Shown here: piece after piece, positions 1 through 7,488 of the stretch | How the letters are laid out: every line of letters starts with the position of its first letter | How positions within the stretch are numbered: position 1 is the stretch's first letter | DNA from: an uncultured bacterium | GTDB lineage: Bacteria > Actinomycetota > Coriobacteriia > Coriobacteriales > Eggerthellaceae | Reading direction: 5' to 3' | Assembly (NCBI GenBank): GCA_905215035.1 | Contig: CAJMOJ010000034.1 | Location: 1 to 21,458, forward strand | Length of the DNA: 21,458 bases | Made by a program: the position numbers and the translations under genes | The notes under the pieces: model-generated | Told to the model about the DNA's origin: nothing | The model's input: the letters and a program-made list of their open reading frames with translations, nothing else | Database searches by the model: none

Positions 1-81
1 GTTTGCGCATTTTGTTATGTATTTTGCGCCCTTGACAGATTCACCTTAACAAGAATGAACGCGTTCAGGCCGCTCTACGCG

Positions 82-144
82 CTATTTGCGCAACACGTTC
101 AATAGAGCAGTACGGTCTGCGTTGATTTTCAAACTAATTTTCAT
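82..144 (-). CDS. Possible 20-residue small ORF or 5' remnant of a gene
   Basis: On the minus strand an ATG at 144 is preceded by AAGGAG at 155-160, a perfect Shine-Dalgarno core about 10 nt away. It opens a 20-codon frame (begins MKISLKINAD, basic, ends LRK) that stops at TAG 82-84. The ribosome site is better than those of several large genes here, yet the frame is very short. It could be a leader peptide, a small protein, or the start of a gene broken by a premature stop. I recognise no family. Existence and role are both uncertain. Confidence 0.25.
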   Translation of the reverse strand: MKISLKINADRTALLNVLRK

Positions 145-235
145 GTTGAAATGTCTCCTTAAAAATCTACTGCGCTGTCATGAAACACAAAATGGACACA
201 CTTTTACACCACGCAAATAAACAACTCACGCCATC

Positions 236-275
236 GCTTATTGCTTATTGCTTATATATGTATAGATATTAGAAA
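236..275 (+). promoter_or_regulatory. AT-rich promoter-like tract with heptamer repeat
   Basis: Three tandem heptamers (236-256) contain TTGCTT hexamers at 241-246 and 248-253 that could serve as -35 boxes. They run into a TATATATGTATAGATATT tract where a -10 element could lie. No pair has ideal spacing, so the exact promoter is not assigned. If it is used, the transporter mRNA would carry a leader of roughly 260 nt. Confidence 0.25.
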
Positions 276-447
276 TACATAATGACGAGTAGTTCATCGC
301 TCTTATCGAAAGCACTAGTAATTAAACTGCCGACAATAATGTTGCTATCGATGTTTCTAACCTTGCTTCTCGTATTATTTTCTTTAATAGCGTACGCCTA
401 TGAATGTACCGAACGCGTTCTATGGCTATCTTTTAACTCTTACTGTG

Positions 448-498
448 GGGGTGTCCATTCTTATGGTCGATTGGCTCTTACAAGGCCAATCACACCCC
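448..498 (+). promoter_or_regulatory. Nested hairpin in the transporter leader
   Basis: An outer pair GGGGTGT (448-454) / ACACCCC (492-498) encloses an inner pair GATTGGC (469-475) / GCCAATC (485-491) with a 9-nt loop, and a 14-nt asymmetric bulge on the 5' side. It ends 44 nt before the start codon at 543 and is not followed by a usable T-tract, so it is not a classical terminator. It may be a cis-acting RNA or a DNA operator. I match it to no known riboswitch class. Confidence 0.4.
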
Positions 499-542
499 TT
501 TAAAAAGAAATTCATAAAATTCTCAGTGTAGATAAGTAACAA

Positions 543-1847
543 ATGTCTATAATCGTGAGCATTATGTTTACTACAGCACAAATCATCTCAATCATCGTCT
601 TCGTCGTGGTAATGGCTCTCATTATCTCGGAGAAGGTCCATCGTGCTACAGCAGCACTTGCTGGTGCGGTGGTGCTCATCTTGGCTGGCGTTGTAACATT
701 TGACACCGGCGTCGAACACATCGATTTCAACACATTAGGCGTATTAGTAGGCATGATGTTGTTCGTTGCAGTTGTCAAAGGTTCCGGCATCTTTGAATTC
801 TTAGCAATCAAAGCAGCTAAGGTAGCAAAAGGTAATCCGTGGATCATTATGATCCTGTTCTCTTTGATTACGGCAGTCTTGTCGGCATTCTTAGACAACG
901 TAACCACGGTATTGTTGATTGGTCCAGTAACCTATACGGTTTGCCGTGTATTGCTCGACATCAACCCAGTTCCATTCTTTATCACCGAAATCATTGCTTC
1001 TAATGTTGGTGGTACAGCAACTCTTATTGGCGATCCGCCAAACATCATGATTGGCTCAGCGGCTAACTTAAGCTTCTTTGACTTCTTGATGTATGACGGT
1101 CCTGCAGTCGTCATAATCATGGCAGCCTGCATTGTGGTCTTCTACTTTATGTATGGCCGCAAGATGGCAGTTGGTGATGATAAAAAAGCTGCCGTAATGG
1201 AGTTAAATGAAAAAGAGGCAATTCATAACCCTGTTCTTTTCAAAAAGAGTGTTGTTATGATCCTTGTTGTTGCTCTCGCATTCGTTCTTCACGGCATCTT
1301 CGACATTGAGCCAAGTGTTATCGCTTTAACTGCTGCAGCCTTAATGTTGCTCATCAGCCGCGTTGATATTGAGCATGTTATCAATGATGTTGAATGGACT
1401 ACTATCGGATTCTTTGCAGGTTTATTCATTGTTGTTGGCGGCATGGCTGAAACCGGCGTCATTAACATGTTGGCTCAAGCACTTATTGATGTCACGGGCG
1501 GCAACCTCATGATCACTTTGATCGTTTTGGTCTGGGCAAGTGCAATCATTTCATCTTTCTTAGACAACATTCCTCTGGTTGCAACCTTGATTCCAATCAT
1601 CATCACCATGGAAACCACTGGCATGGACGTTATGCCTCTTTGGTGGGCAATCTCACTTGGTTCTTGCATCGGTGGTATTGGCACCTTGATTGGTGCATCT
1701 GCAAACGTTGTTATGGCTTCTATCTCTAAACGAAATGGCTATGAAATTACGTTTATGGACTACACCAAGATTGGTTTCCCAATTATGTTGATGTGTACCG
1801 CTATATCGTGCGTCTACGTTGTTCTTCGTTTCTGCGTATTCGTATAG
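543..1847 (+). CDS. ArsB/NhaD-family (ion transporter superfamily) membrane transporter
   Basis: An integral membrane protein of 434 residues, the usual size for the P-protein/NhaD/ArsB group. Hydrophobic segments fill nearly the whole length. The hallmark loops are present in both inverted halves: FLDNVTTVLL near residues 117-126 and FLDNIPLVATLIPI in the second half, then SNVGGTATLIGDPPNI near 153-168 matched by GSCIGGIGTLIGASANVV near the C-terminus. Family members exchange Na+/H+, extrude arsenite or carry organic anions. The sequence does not decide the substrate, and no ars genes lie nearby, so arsenite is not favoured. No clear ribosome site precedes ATG 543; a second in-frame ATG at 564 (MFTTAQ, 427 residues) is equally likely. 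The gene stands alone, with a structured leader and its own terminator. Confidence 0.85.
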   Translation: MSIIVSIMFTTAQIISIIVFVVVMALIISEKVHRATAALAGAVVLILAGVVTFDTGVEHIDFNTLGVLVGMMLFVAVVKGSGIFEFLAIKAAKVAKGNPWIIMILFSLITAVLSAFLDNVTTVLLIGPVTYTVCRVLLDINPVPFFITEIIASNVGGTATLIGDPPNIMIGSAANLSFFDFLMYDGPAVVIIMAACIVVFYFMYGRKMAVGDDKKAAVMELNEKEAIHNPVLFKKSVVMILVVALAFVLHGIFDIEPSVIALTAAALMLLISRVDIEHVINDVEWTTIGFFAGLFIVVGGMAETGVINMLAQALIDVTGGNLMITLIVLVWASAIISSFLDNIPLVATLIPIIITMETTGMDVMPLWWAISLGSCIGGIGTLIGASANVVMASISKRNGYEITFMDYTKIGFPIMLMCTAISCVYVVLRFCVFV

Positions 1848-2153
1848 TCAGCCAGTAAGTATTGTATAAACTGTAAACCTTAGGAAACGTATCATAAAAA
1901 GTTTAAGAAGGCAGCGTTAAGCTGCCTTCTTTTATATCCAATACTAGTTAGGACTATGAGCTAGGACTATACCGCTCGGTCTATGCTCATGAGGCTTTCG
2001 TTATACTACGCTCTCGTTGTGCTGTGCACTCGTTTTATTACCCACCATTACGCATCAATAAATTCATCATTGTTTATCGCTACTTATCTTGCTCGCCCCT
2101 CGCACGCTTATCTTTGTTATTCTTGCATCGATCTATACGGAAGGATGCTTCAT
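1848..2153. other. Intergenic region: terminator, short direct repeat and thioesterase upstream region
   Basis: This region holds the transporter terminator (1905-1934), then a direct repeat TAGGACTAT at 1949-1957 and 1962-1970, and a spaced inverted pair ATGAGC (1956-1961) / GCTCAT. The thioesterase frame stays open back to 1983, but that stretch has no ribosome site and reads as low-complexity, non-homologous sequence. I treat it as untranslated. Confidence 0.5.
1905..1934 (+). terminator. Intrinsic terminator of the transporter gene
   Basis: A perfect 11-bp stem AAGAAGGCAGC (1905-1915) / GCTGCCTTCTT (1921-1931) with a 5-nt loop is followed by more T residues. It lies about 57 nt past the transporter stop. 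The A-rich left flank could give partial termination on the other strand too. Confidence 0.9.
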
Positions 2154-2618
2154 ATGCTCACCCAAGAACAACTCGACACCATAGACAAAATTGACGACAC
2201 TCATTTCAATGGCCTTGTCGGCATCACGTTTGTCGAACAATCTCCTAATCGCTCTGTAGCGAAAATGGAACTAAGAGAGCAACTCTACCAACCCTTTGGA
2301 TTTCTTCATGGTGGCGCAACATTAACGCTCTTAGAAGCTGTAGCGAGCCGATGTGCCGCTCTCCGCACCGACTTTACCTGCGAACGCCCTTTTGGAATCC
2401 ACATTGACGTTTGGCATAAGAATCCCGGCAAAACAGGCACTATTTACGGTATTGCAGAGCTTGATCATGAAGAGGGAACTAAACAAATTTGGCATGTCAT
2501 TGCTCTTGACAATCATGACACTGTTATTTCTGAGGGCACCTTTATGACTAAAATCACGCCCCTCTCTCGTCTCAAAGAGAAGGGCGTATCTTATACCGAA
2601 CCCCCCTTTACTCTTTAG
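2154..2618 (+). CDS. PaaI-type hotdog-fold acyl-CoA thioesterase
   Basis: A cytoplasmic thioesterase of 154 residues, normal for single-domain hotdog enzymes, predicted to cleave an acyl- or aroyl-CoA to the acid and free CoA. The signature GFLHGGATLTLLEAVAS (about residues 49-65) matches the family: the HGG turn sits at the head of the central helix and Glu61 is in the position of the catalytic acid of the EntH/MenI/PaaI group. The frame is open from 1983, but the only ribosome site, GGAAGG at 2139-2144, points to ATG 2154 (or ATG 2145, adding three residues). Possible roles include 1,4-dihydroxy-2-naphthoyl-CoA hydrolysis in menaquinone synthesis or phenylacetyl-CoA-type clean-up. Neighbours do not settle this. 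Confidence 0.82.
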   Translation: MLTQEQLDTIDKIDDTHFNGLVGITFVEQSPNRSVAKMELREQLYQPFGFLHGGATLTLLEAVASRCAALRTDFTCERPFGIHIDVWHKNPGKTGTIYGIAELDHEEGTKQIWHVIALDNHDTVISEGTFMTKITPLSRLKEKGVSYTEPPFTL

Positions 2619-2633
2619 CGGGAGTTATAGGAC

Positions 2634-2673
2634 AAAAAAATTCCTTCACCTGCTCGAGAGCGGGTGAAGGAAT
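2634..2673 (-). terminator. Terminator for the 598-residue membrane protein gene, possibly bidirectional
   Basis: The stem ATTCCTTCACC (2640-2650) / GGTGAAGGAAT (2663-2673) is almost fully extended by the inner bases. A run of seven A at 2634-2640 becomes a T-tract on the minus strand, making a strong minus-strand terminator about 60 nt past the stop at 2735. On the + strand the hairpin follows the thioesterase stop by about 20 nt but lacks a T-tract. Confidence 0.85.
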
Positions 2674-2734
2674 CTCAAAATCATAGCAATGCGTTACGTA
2701 ATCTAACGCATTAGCTCGCACACTAACTCACGCA

Positions 2735-4531
2735 TTAACCAGCCTGAACCGAATTAACAGTAACGAGTGTTCCGCCAGGCGTGAAGTTAAACGTTACGCG
2801 ATCACCAGTGCGATAACGAACAATATCAACAACTGAAGATATCGGGCAGTCGTAAATAGTAGGATCACCGTCAAGAATGACATAATAGTGCGAATTACCA
2901 TCAATTACGACCGGTGAGATTTCAGCAATCGTGCCATTAGCAACCCCATCGCCTACTTCAGAAGACGTACCTGAACCGTTCATAGAGACACCATTCTGAC
3001 GTAAGAGGTTCTCATAGTTCTTTTCTGTAGCAGCAAGCGTGTCACCAACAGCTACATTCTGATAGCGCTCAATATCAATCATGGCATACATCTTTACCAA
3101 GCCTGCATCGTCCTTCAATGCCATGAAGTAGGTTGGCACACCATGCACATTAATGAGCAAGGGGAAGGTTGCATCGTACTTCAGATGCTGGACTTGACCC
3201 TCTGCAGAATGCATTGAAGAGTCCTCAGTTGCACCAGCAACAGAGTAGAACTTGGATTCTCCCGTACGCTGATTGATCATAACGAAGCCAATAATTGAGT
3301 TATCAGCCGTTGCAGATGTTACGCCAGAATAAAGCCAAACGTCGTCGCCTTGAGCAATGAAGTTATAGCCGTTTTTACCATCAGTACCGGGGGTGGTTTG
3401 CTTAACGCCGTTTTGGCCAAGCCATGAGTTAATCCAACCGCCAGAAAGAGCACCACTCCAGTTGTACTGCTTGATCAACAAATCAGCAGGATAGGCGCGG
3501 TCAACCCATTGTGGTACCTCATCGATGGGGTAATCCTGAATCTCGCCTGTGCATGCATTGCAGATAACAACGCGTGAAACCGTTTCACCACTAAACAAAC
3601 CGATCGTGTAATCGAGCACCGGATAAATCCAGAAAGGATTGCCCTCTTCGTCAATCTCAAAAGACTTCTCACCATAAATATAGAAAGGACGAGAAAGCTG
3701 AACATGACGGTCAACATTCTTAAAGAATGGATCAGAATCTGAATAGCGAATAGGCTCATCAGGACGGACGATCTCAGTATCCTGAGTTGACATATTAACT
3801 ACAACGTATCCTGGAATACCCGTCTCTTGATTGGTCCACCACTTAAAGATATCTGCATAATTAAGTGGGCTCACGCGAACCGGTGCACCCTGGTAATTGA
3901 TTTGAGAGTATAAAGGAGAGATCTCAAACTGGCTTACGTAATCGGCCATAACACCCATAGTACGATTGCCTAACAATACTGCAGAATCACGATCGATAAA
4001 GGGGATCTGCGAGTAATCAACCTCTTCAACACCCTCAGTAAAGTCAGTGTCTTCAGTCTGTAAGATACTTGAGAATTTCTCAGCATTGCCCGGAATAAAG
4101 GACTGCGATAGCAACATGCCGAGCACGCCAATCAAGATGATGATCAAGGGGATCAACATCAAGCGAGAATACAGTTTTGCTTTTTTAGGATTACCACCTG
4201 ATTTTCCCTTAGGTGCTTCATTCATGCGACGCAATAAATACAGCACAATAATGGCAGGCAGCAAAACACCAATCGCTAAGAACTCCCAGAATTCTAAGCT
4301 ATGAAGGTTAATGGGTGGATGGAACCACCAGTAACAAAATGCAAGAAGCACTACCCAGACGATACCAAAAATGATACCGGCCTTTTTGCCAGCACGATGC
4401 AAACGTTCTGAAATGTCATTAATGTCAATACCAGCATTAGCCGCCATATCATCAACATTAAAATTGGCACTTCCACCTTGTGCATTGCCGGGGTTGGGCC
4501 TACGAGCACTGCCGTTTGGAAATGGGCTCAT
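2735..4531 (-). CDS. Membrane-anchored protein of unknown function with large extracytoplasmic domain
   Basis: A 598-residue protein that I do not recognise. An Asn/Gly/Pro-rich N-terminus (1-45) is followed by three predicted membrane spans near 51-68, 83-101 and 124-142. Basic residues before span 1 and in the loop after span 2 put the N-terminus inside and the remaining 455 or so residues outside. The outer part carries repeated strand-turn motifs of a similar pattern (YVVVNMSTQDTEIV near 242, VVICNACTGEIQDY near 321, IGFVMINQRTGESKFY near 414). These look like repeated beta units, somewhat PepSY-like in rhythm, but that is only an impression. A CxxC pair (Cys324, Cys327) sits in one of them. 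Start ATG 4531 has a strong upstream GAGGGGG. The gene is monocistronic with its own terminator. Confidence 0.85.
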   Translation of the reverse strand: MSPFPNGSARRPNPGNAQGGSANFNVDDMAANAGIDINDISERLHRAGKKAGIIFGIVWVVLLAFCYWWFHPPINLHSLEFWEFLAIGVLLPAIIVLYLLRRMNEAPKGKSGGNPKKAKLYSRLMLIPLIIILIGVLGMLLSQSFIPGNAEKFSSILQTEDTDFTEGVEEVDYSQIPFIDRDSAVLLGNRTMGVMADYVSQFEISPLYSQINYQGAPVRVSPLNYADIFKWWTNQETGIPGYVVVNMSTQDTEIVRPDEPIRYSDSDPFFKNVDRHVQLSRPFYIYGEKSFEIDEEGNPFWIYPVLDYTIGLFSGETVSRVVICNACTGEIQDYPIDEVPQWVDRAYPADLLIKQYNWSGALSGGWINSWLGQNGVKQTTPGTDGKNGYNFIAQGDDVWLYSGVTSATADNSIIGFVMINQRTGESKFYSVAGATEDSSMHSAEGQVQHLKYDATFPLLINVHGVPTYFMALKDDAGLVKMYAMIDIERYQNVAVGDTLAATEKNYENLLRQNGVSMNGSGTSSEVGDGVANGTIAEISPVVIDGNSHYYVILDGDPTIYDCPISSVVDIVRYRTGDRVTFNFTPGGTLVTVNSVQAG

Positions 4532-4576
4532 TCAATTTCCCCCTCTGTCACTAAATTGTCAATTTACCTATTAGAC

Positions 4577-4611
4577 CACAAAACGCACCCTTCTGTGGAG
4601 TGCGTTCTGTG
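4577..4611. other. Hairpin between ubiX/lpdB and the membrane protein gene
   Basis: The pair AACGCAC (4582-4588) / GTGCGTT (4600-4606) is extended outward by CACA (4577-4580) / TGTG (4608-4611). Bases after the stem are only mildly T-rich on either strand. It lies in the leader of the gene starting at 4531 and downstream of the decarboxylase operon, so it may be a weak terminator or a leader structure. Confidence 0.35.
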
Positions 4612-4709
4612 AGTTTTTGTAAAGTAGTATGTTTTTTTATAAGATGCCCATAATTTTGGCGATTAGCTTACTTGATGTGCAAGGCTTGCCAAACTCATCA
4701 AACGTTTAA

Positions 4710-5372
4710 TCAAAAAGAGCCCTCGAGACCATTTTGACCCCATCGCTTCATTGAAGGAACCTCAATTCCAAACCGCTCAAGCACCTTTGCGACGAGATGT
4801 GTTTCCATATCAGCAATGGTTTCTGGTTGAATATAATACGTCATCATAGGAGGCATAAGCGTGACCGATGGGATAGCTGCTAATTGCACCATGTTATTGA
4901 GATGAATAGGGCTCAACGGTGTTTCACGCGTAACCAAAACCAAAGGACGTTTCTCCTTTATCGTAACATCGGCTGCACGCAACAACAGATTGTCAGAATA
5001 GCCCGTCGCAATACCCGCTACAGTCTTCATCGAACACGGAATAACTACCATACCAAGTGTCTTGAAGGTTCCACTCGCAACAGAGTCACCCAATGCATCA
5101 AGCTCATGATAGGCATCAGCCAAACTCATGAGCTCTTCTGCACCCTGATCTCCCAGCTCATACTGAGCGGTAAGACGCGCTCCCCGCGTCATAATGACGT
5201 GCGTCTCTATCGAAGGTATCTCAGCGAGCGTCTGCAGCAAACGCAGCGCAAGCGGAGATCCACTTGCGCCACTAATCCCAACAATAATACGTTGTGACTG
5301 TTGATGAACCGCAGATGCTTGCATATCATCAAGCTGCCTCTTAACTGAGTTTGCCATATCAAGATGCGTCAT
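4710..5372 (-). CDS. lpdB: UbiX/LpdB flavin prenyltransferase
   Basis: It joins a dimethylallyl group to FMN to make prenyl-FMN, the cofactor of UbiD-type decarboxylases; it is cytosolic. With the ATG at 5372 it has 220 residues. The flavin-binding GISGASG is at about 32-38. The long family signature from IPCSMKTVAG to NLLLRAADV is at about 111-136, followed by RETPLS at 149-154. The frame can be extended two codons to a TTG at 5378, but ATG 5372 has a weak AGG at suitable distance; a later ATG at 5357 lacks a site. The first 25 residues precede the conserved core and are poorly conserved. It lies 12 nt after the lpdC-like gene, so they are almost certainly co-transcribed. Placement beside lpdC- and lpdD-like genes favours LpdB of a dedicated decarboxylase over a ubiquinone-type UbiX. 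Confidence 0.95.
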   Translation of the reverse strand: MTHLDMANSVKRQLDDMQASAVHQQSQRIIVGISGASGSPLALRLLQTLAEIPSIETHVIMTRGARLTAQYELGDQGAEELMSLADAYHELDALGDSVASGTFKTLGMVVIPCSMKTVAGIATGYSDNLLLRAADVTIKEKRPLVLVTRETPLSPIHLNNMVQLAAIPSVTLMPPMMTYYIQPETIADMETHLVAKVLERFGIEVPSMKRWGQNGLEGSF

Positions 5373-5384
5373 AATCAAAAATAC

Positions 5385-6860
5385 CTATGCAAACATATCA
5401 GGAAGCCAGTGAGCAGGATCGACATCCTTGAACTGACAACGAACAAACTGATCCTTCATGTCATACGGCACTGTACAGTCAAATATAGTCTTGCAAGCAA
5501 TACCATGATCACGAATTGAAGGATCCATTGCTGGATCATTTGAAGGATCAAGCGGATGGCAACGCACTCCTGGTATGGTAATGATATCGGCATCTCCTTG
5601 GAAGCGCGTGTTCATTGCCCAAAGGACATCGTTCATATCGAATGGATCAACATCTTCATCAACTAAGAAAATATGTTTAAGCTCACTAAAGGCTGAAAAT
5701 GCAAGCAGAGCCATCTGACGCTGACGTCCTTCATCGGAAGGCATAGTCTTTTTGACCTGCAATACCGCCAGGTACTTGCCGCCACCAGCTGATGCGCAAT
5801 ACACATTCTTAAGGCGTCCTGGTATTGCTTTTTCCACCATTTGAATAATTGATGCCTCTGTTGGAATACCCGCCATGGAAACGTGCTCTTCAGAAGGACC
5901 GATGCATGTCTGCATAATAGGATTACTACGCGTTGTTACTGCTTTGACTTTAATAATAGGAAGTTCTGGGTTTGCCGGGCCGGTATAACCAGGGAATTCA
6001 GGCATTGCTTTACCAGTATGAGTATTTTGATCTTCAGCAACGCGCTTGCCGGGAAGAATTTCACCCTCAATAACATACTCAGCATTGGCGATACAGCGCT
6101 CATCAATAGTTAAACAACGTGCCATTTTAACCGGCTCGCCACGAAGCGATCCTGCTACATTGAGCTCATCATAACCAAGTGGTGTTGTGGGGGGTTCAAA
6201 GCAGGTTGCCAATTCAATAGCAGGGTCTACACCAATACTGATAGAAATAGGTAGCGGTTTACCGAGCTTTTCTGCTTTCTCATAAAACGCTCCAATATGA
6301 CGAGCCCCTGGAACCATATAGATTGAAATTTCATCTTTGTCCTGCAAGCACAAACGATGGATTGTAATATCTGATTCGCCCGTCTCAGGGTCAGAGGCAT
6401 AGCACATACCCAAGGTGATATAAGGGCCAGCATCTTCTGGTGTATTAGTAGGAGCCGGCACTAGTGTGCGAATATCAAAATCCTCATCGGTTGCATAATG
6501 GACAACTTCTTGACAGAGTGCTTCTTCAGCAGGAACCTCTACGGGAGGAATCGGATCCAGTACCGCATCATTGAGTAAAAAGCCTAAATTCTCCGGCTCT
6601 GCATCCAACAACATCGCCACACGTTTACGACTTGCAAGCAAACCAATAACAACACGTGCATCAGGAAACCCCTTGATATTATTAAAAATCATAGCAGGTC
6701 CCTCTTGCGTCGGACGCATAACGGTCCCACCGGCACCAACATGGCGATACACTCCGCACAGTTCCGCCTCAGGATCAACTTCAACATCGGTTTCTACAAG
6801 TTGTCCTGGCTGTTTTGCCAAGAATGCAAGAGCTGAACGCAAATCATCAATTTTTGCCAT
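5385..6860 (-). CDS. lpdC: UbiD-family hydroxyarylate decarboxylase, gallate decarboxylase (LpdC) type
   Basis: A prenyl-FMN-dependent non-oxidative decarboxylase. It resembles what I remember of the Lactiplantibacillus gallate/protocatechuate decarboxylase LpdC along its whole length: ETDVEVDPEAEL near 23-34, GAGGTVMRPTQEGPAM near 42-57, APTNTPEDAGPYIT near 136-149, GARHIGAF near 185-192, EPPTTPLGY near 222-230, NTHTGKAMPEFPGY near 279-292, GPSEEHVSMAGIPTEASI near 321-338 and LVDEDVDPFDMNDV near 399-412. Arg169, His188 and the acidic residues of EGEILPG (265-271) and AED (275-277) sit where UbiD enzymes keep cofactor, metal and catalytic residues. ATG 6860 is chosen (491 residues, AAGGGG about 10 nt upstream) over a longer frame to 6914 whose extra 18 residues are not family-like. 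The product would be a phenol such as pyrogallol or catechol; the exact substrate is inferred from similarity. Confidence 0.93.
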   Translation of the reverse strand: MAKIDDLRSALAFLAKQPGQLVETDVEVDPEAELCGVYRHVGAGGTVMRPTQEGPAMIFNNIKGFPDARVVIGLLASRKRVAMLLDAEPENLGFLLNDAVLDPIPPVEVPAEEALCQEVVHYATDEDFDIRTLVPAPTNTPEDAGPYITLGMCYASDPETGESDITIHRLCLQDKDEISIYMVPGARHIGAFYEKAEKLGKPLPISISIGVDPAIELATCFEPPTTPLGYDELNVAGSLRGEPVKMARCLTIDERCIANAEYVIEGEILPGKRVAEDQNTHTGKAMPEFPGYTGPANPELPIIKVKAVTTRSNPIMQTCIGPSEEHVSMAGIPTEASIIQMVEKAIPGRLKNVYCASAGGGKYLAVLQVKKTMPSDEGRQRQMALLAFSAFSELKHIFLVDEDVDPFDMNDVLWAMNTRFQGDADIITIPGVRCHPLDPSNDPAMDPSIRDHGIACKTIFDCTVPYDMKDQFVRCQFKDVDPAHWLPDMFA

Positions 6861-6963
6861 ACGTTTAACACCCCTTCTTTTGATGTGAGTCAACAATCCA
6901 CTCCACCGATCCACCCTTTGGTGGCGTGATCGACTCGCCTTTCTCCTCGTTGCACACTAAAAA

Positions 6964-7329
6964 CTACAAGCGTGCAATAACTTCATCAGCAATCACCTTG
7001 CCTGCTTGCGCAAGCGCATCACGTGTCGCTGAGTCAATCGAATCAAGATGAATACCTACACTGGCACTTACAACGCCACCGGTCATGGCTGCTAATCGAT
7101 GTACCGCATCAACCGCAATACTGTCATCCTTGTGCCCCGTGCGATTCAAAACTGACACCGTTGCGCTTTGCCCTTCTCCTGTTAGCGAAGGGCGTGGAAT
7201 AGCGAGTGCAACACATCCAATGTGTGGTTTGTCCCCTCCCATGACACATAGCGCAAGATCTTCCCCCATAGGAACAGCGGTAACAGAGAGTTCAACTCCT
7301 GCAATCTTGTGCGTAAATTCTATAGTCAT
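6964..7329 (-). CDS. lpdD: LpdD-type small subunit / prenyl-flavin chaperone of the decarboxylase
   Basis: A 121-residue soluble protein directly upstream of the lpdC-like gene. Small proteins of this size accompany LpdC/YclC-type decarboxylases (LpdD/YclD) and are thought to help cofactor loading or maturation. Features seen: a beta-rich N-terminal half with GGDKPHIGCVALAIPRPS near residues 31-48, and a C-terminal half with a short helix, a GGVVSASVGIHLD strand near 84-96 and a final Ala-rich helix. The assignment rests on size, position and the remembered GGDKPHIG-type motif rather than on known catalytic residues. ATG 7329 follows an AGG about 7 nt upstream. A 103-nt gap to lpdC contains only a small hairpin (CCACC 6911-6915 / GGTGG 6920-6924) and the lpdC ribosome site. 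Confidence 0.8.
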   Translation of the reverse strand: MTIEFTHKIAGVELSVTAVPMGEDLALCVMGGDKPHIGCVALAIPRPSLTGEGQSATVSVLNRTGHKDDSIAVDAVHRLAAMTGGVVSASVGIHLDSIDSATRDALAQAGKVIADEVIARL

Positions 7330-7374
7330 GACAAACCTACTTTTTGTCCTACCGACGCATTTGGTGTCCTTAGG

Positions 7375-7421
7375 ATCCTTATTCTTGAATCCTTATCCTT
7401 GATTGAATCCTTATTCTTAGA
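7375..7421. repeat. Three-copy short tandem repeat between the dehydrogenase and lpdD genes
   Basis: Copies ATCCTTATTCTTGA (7375-7388), ATCCTTATCCTTGA (7389-7402) and, after a 4-nt spacer, ATCCTTATTCTTAGA (7407-7421). It sits in the 159-nt gap inside the presumed operon. It is probably a slippage duplication, though it could affect mRNA processing or a local promoter. Confidence 0.8.
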
Positions 7422-7488
7422 GCCTTTGATTAAAAACCTTGATAGAGCCTGTGAGCCATCTTTACCGCTGGAACCTTATACACCTCTA

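Larger units (their letters stand above)
1..542. other. Long non-coding leader region upstream of the transporter gene
   Basis: I find no convincing large gene in these 542 bases. Seen: three TTTGCGC heptamers at 2-8, 23-29 and 85-91; two copies of the palindrome GAACGCGTTC at 57-66 and 411-420; a three-fold 7-bp tandem repeat (GCTTATT, GCTTATT, GCTTATA) at 236-256 leading into an AT-rich promoter-like tract; a nested inverted repeat at 448-498; and a 20-codon minus-strand reading frame with a good ribosome site at 82-144. I infer a regulatory leader for the transporter, and possibly the remnant of a lost gene at the far left. Confidence 0.5.

Noticed and set aside
282..503. A 73-codon + strand frame rich in hydrophobic residues before the transporter
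   Set aside because: It has no ribosome site, runs through the palindrome at 411-420 and the nested hairpin at 448-498, and resembles no family. I treat it as chance coding in a leader.
543..1847. Dedicated arsenite pump (ArsB)
   Set aside because: The fold family fits, but there is no arsR, arsC or arsA nearby, and the family is broad.
1983..2153. N-terminal extension of the thioesterase
   Set aside because: The extra 57 residues are not hotdog-like and lack a ribosome site, while GGAAGG points to ATG 2154.
4577..4611. Strong terminator of the decarboxylase operon
   Set aside because: The stem is sound, but the following T-tract is poor on both strands and it lies about 100 nt past the stop, so I list it only as a hairpin.
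4884..5297. A 137-codon + strand frame opposite the UbiX gene
   Set aside because: It is antisense to a gene with an unmistakable family signature, has odd basic/polar composition and no ribosome site.
6861..6914. N-terminal extension of the LpdC-like decarboxylase
   Set aside because: The 18 added residues are outside the family, and AAGGGG is correctly placed for ATG 6860.
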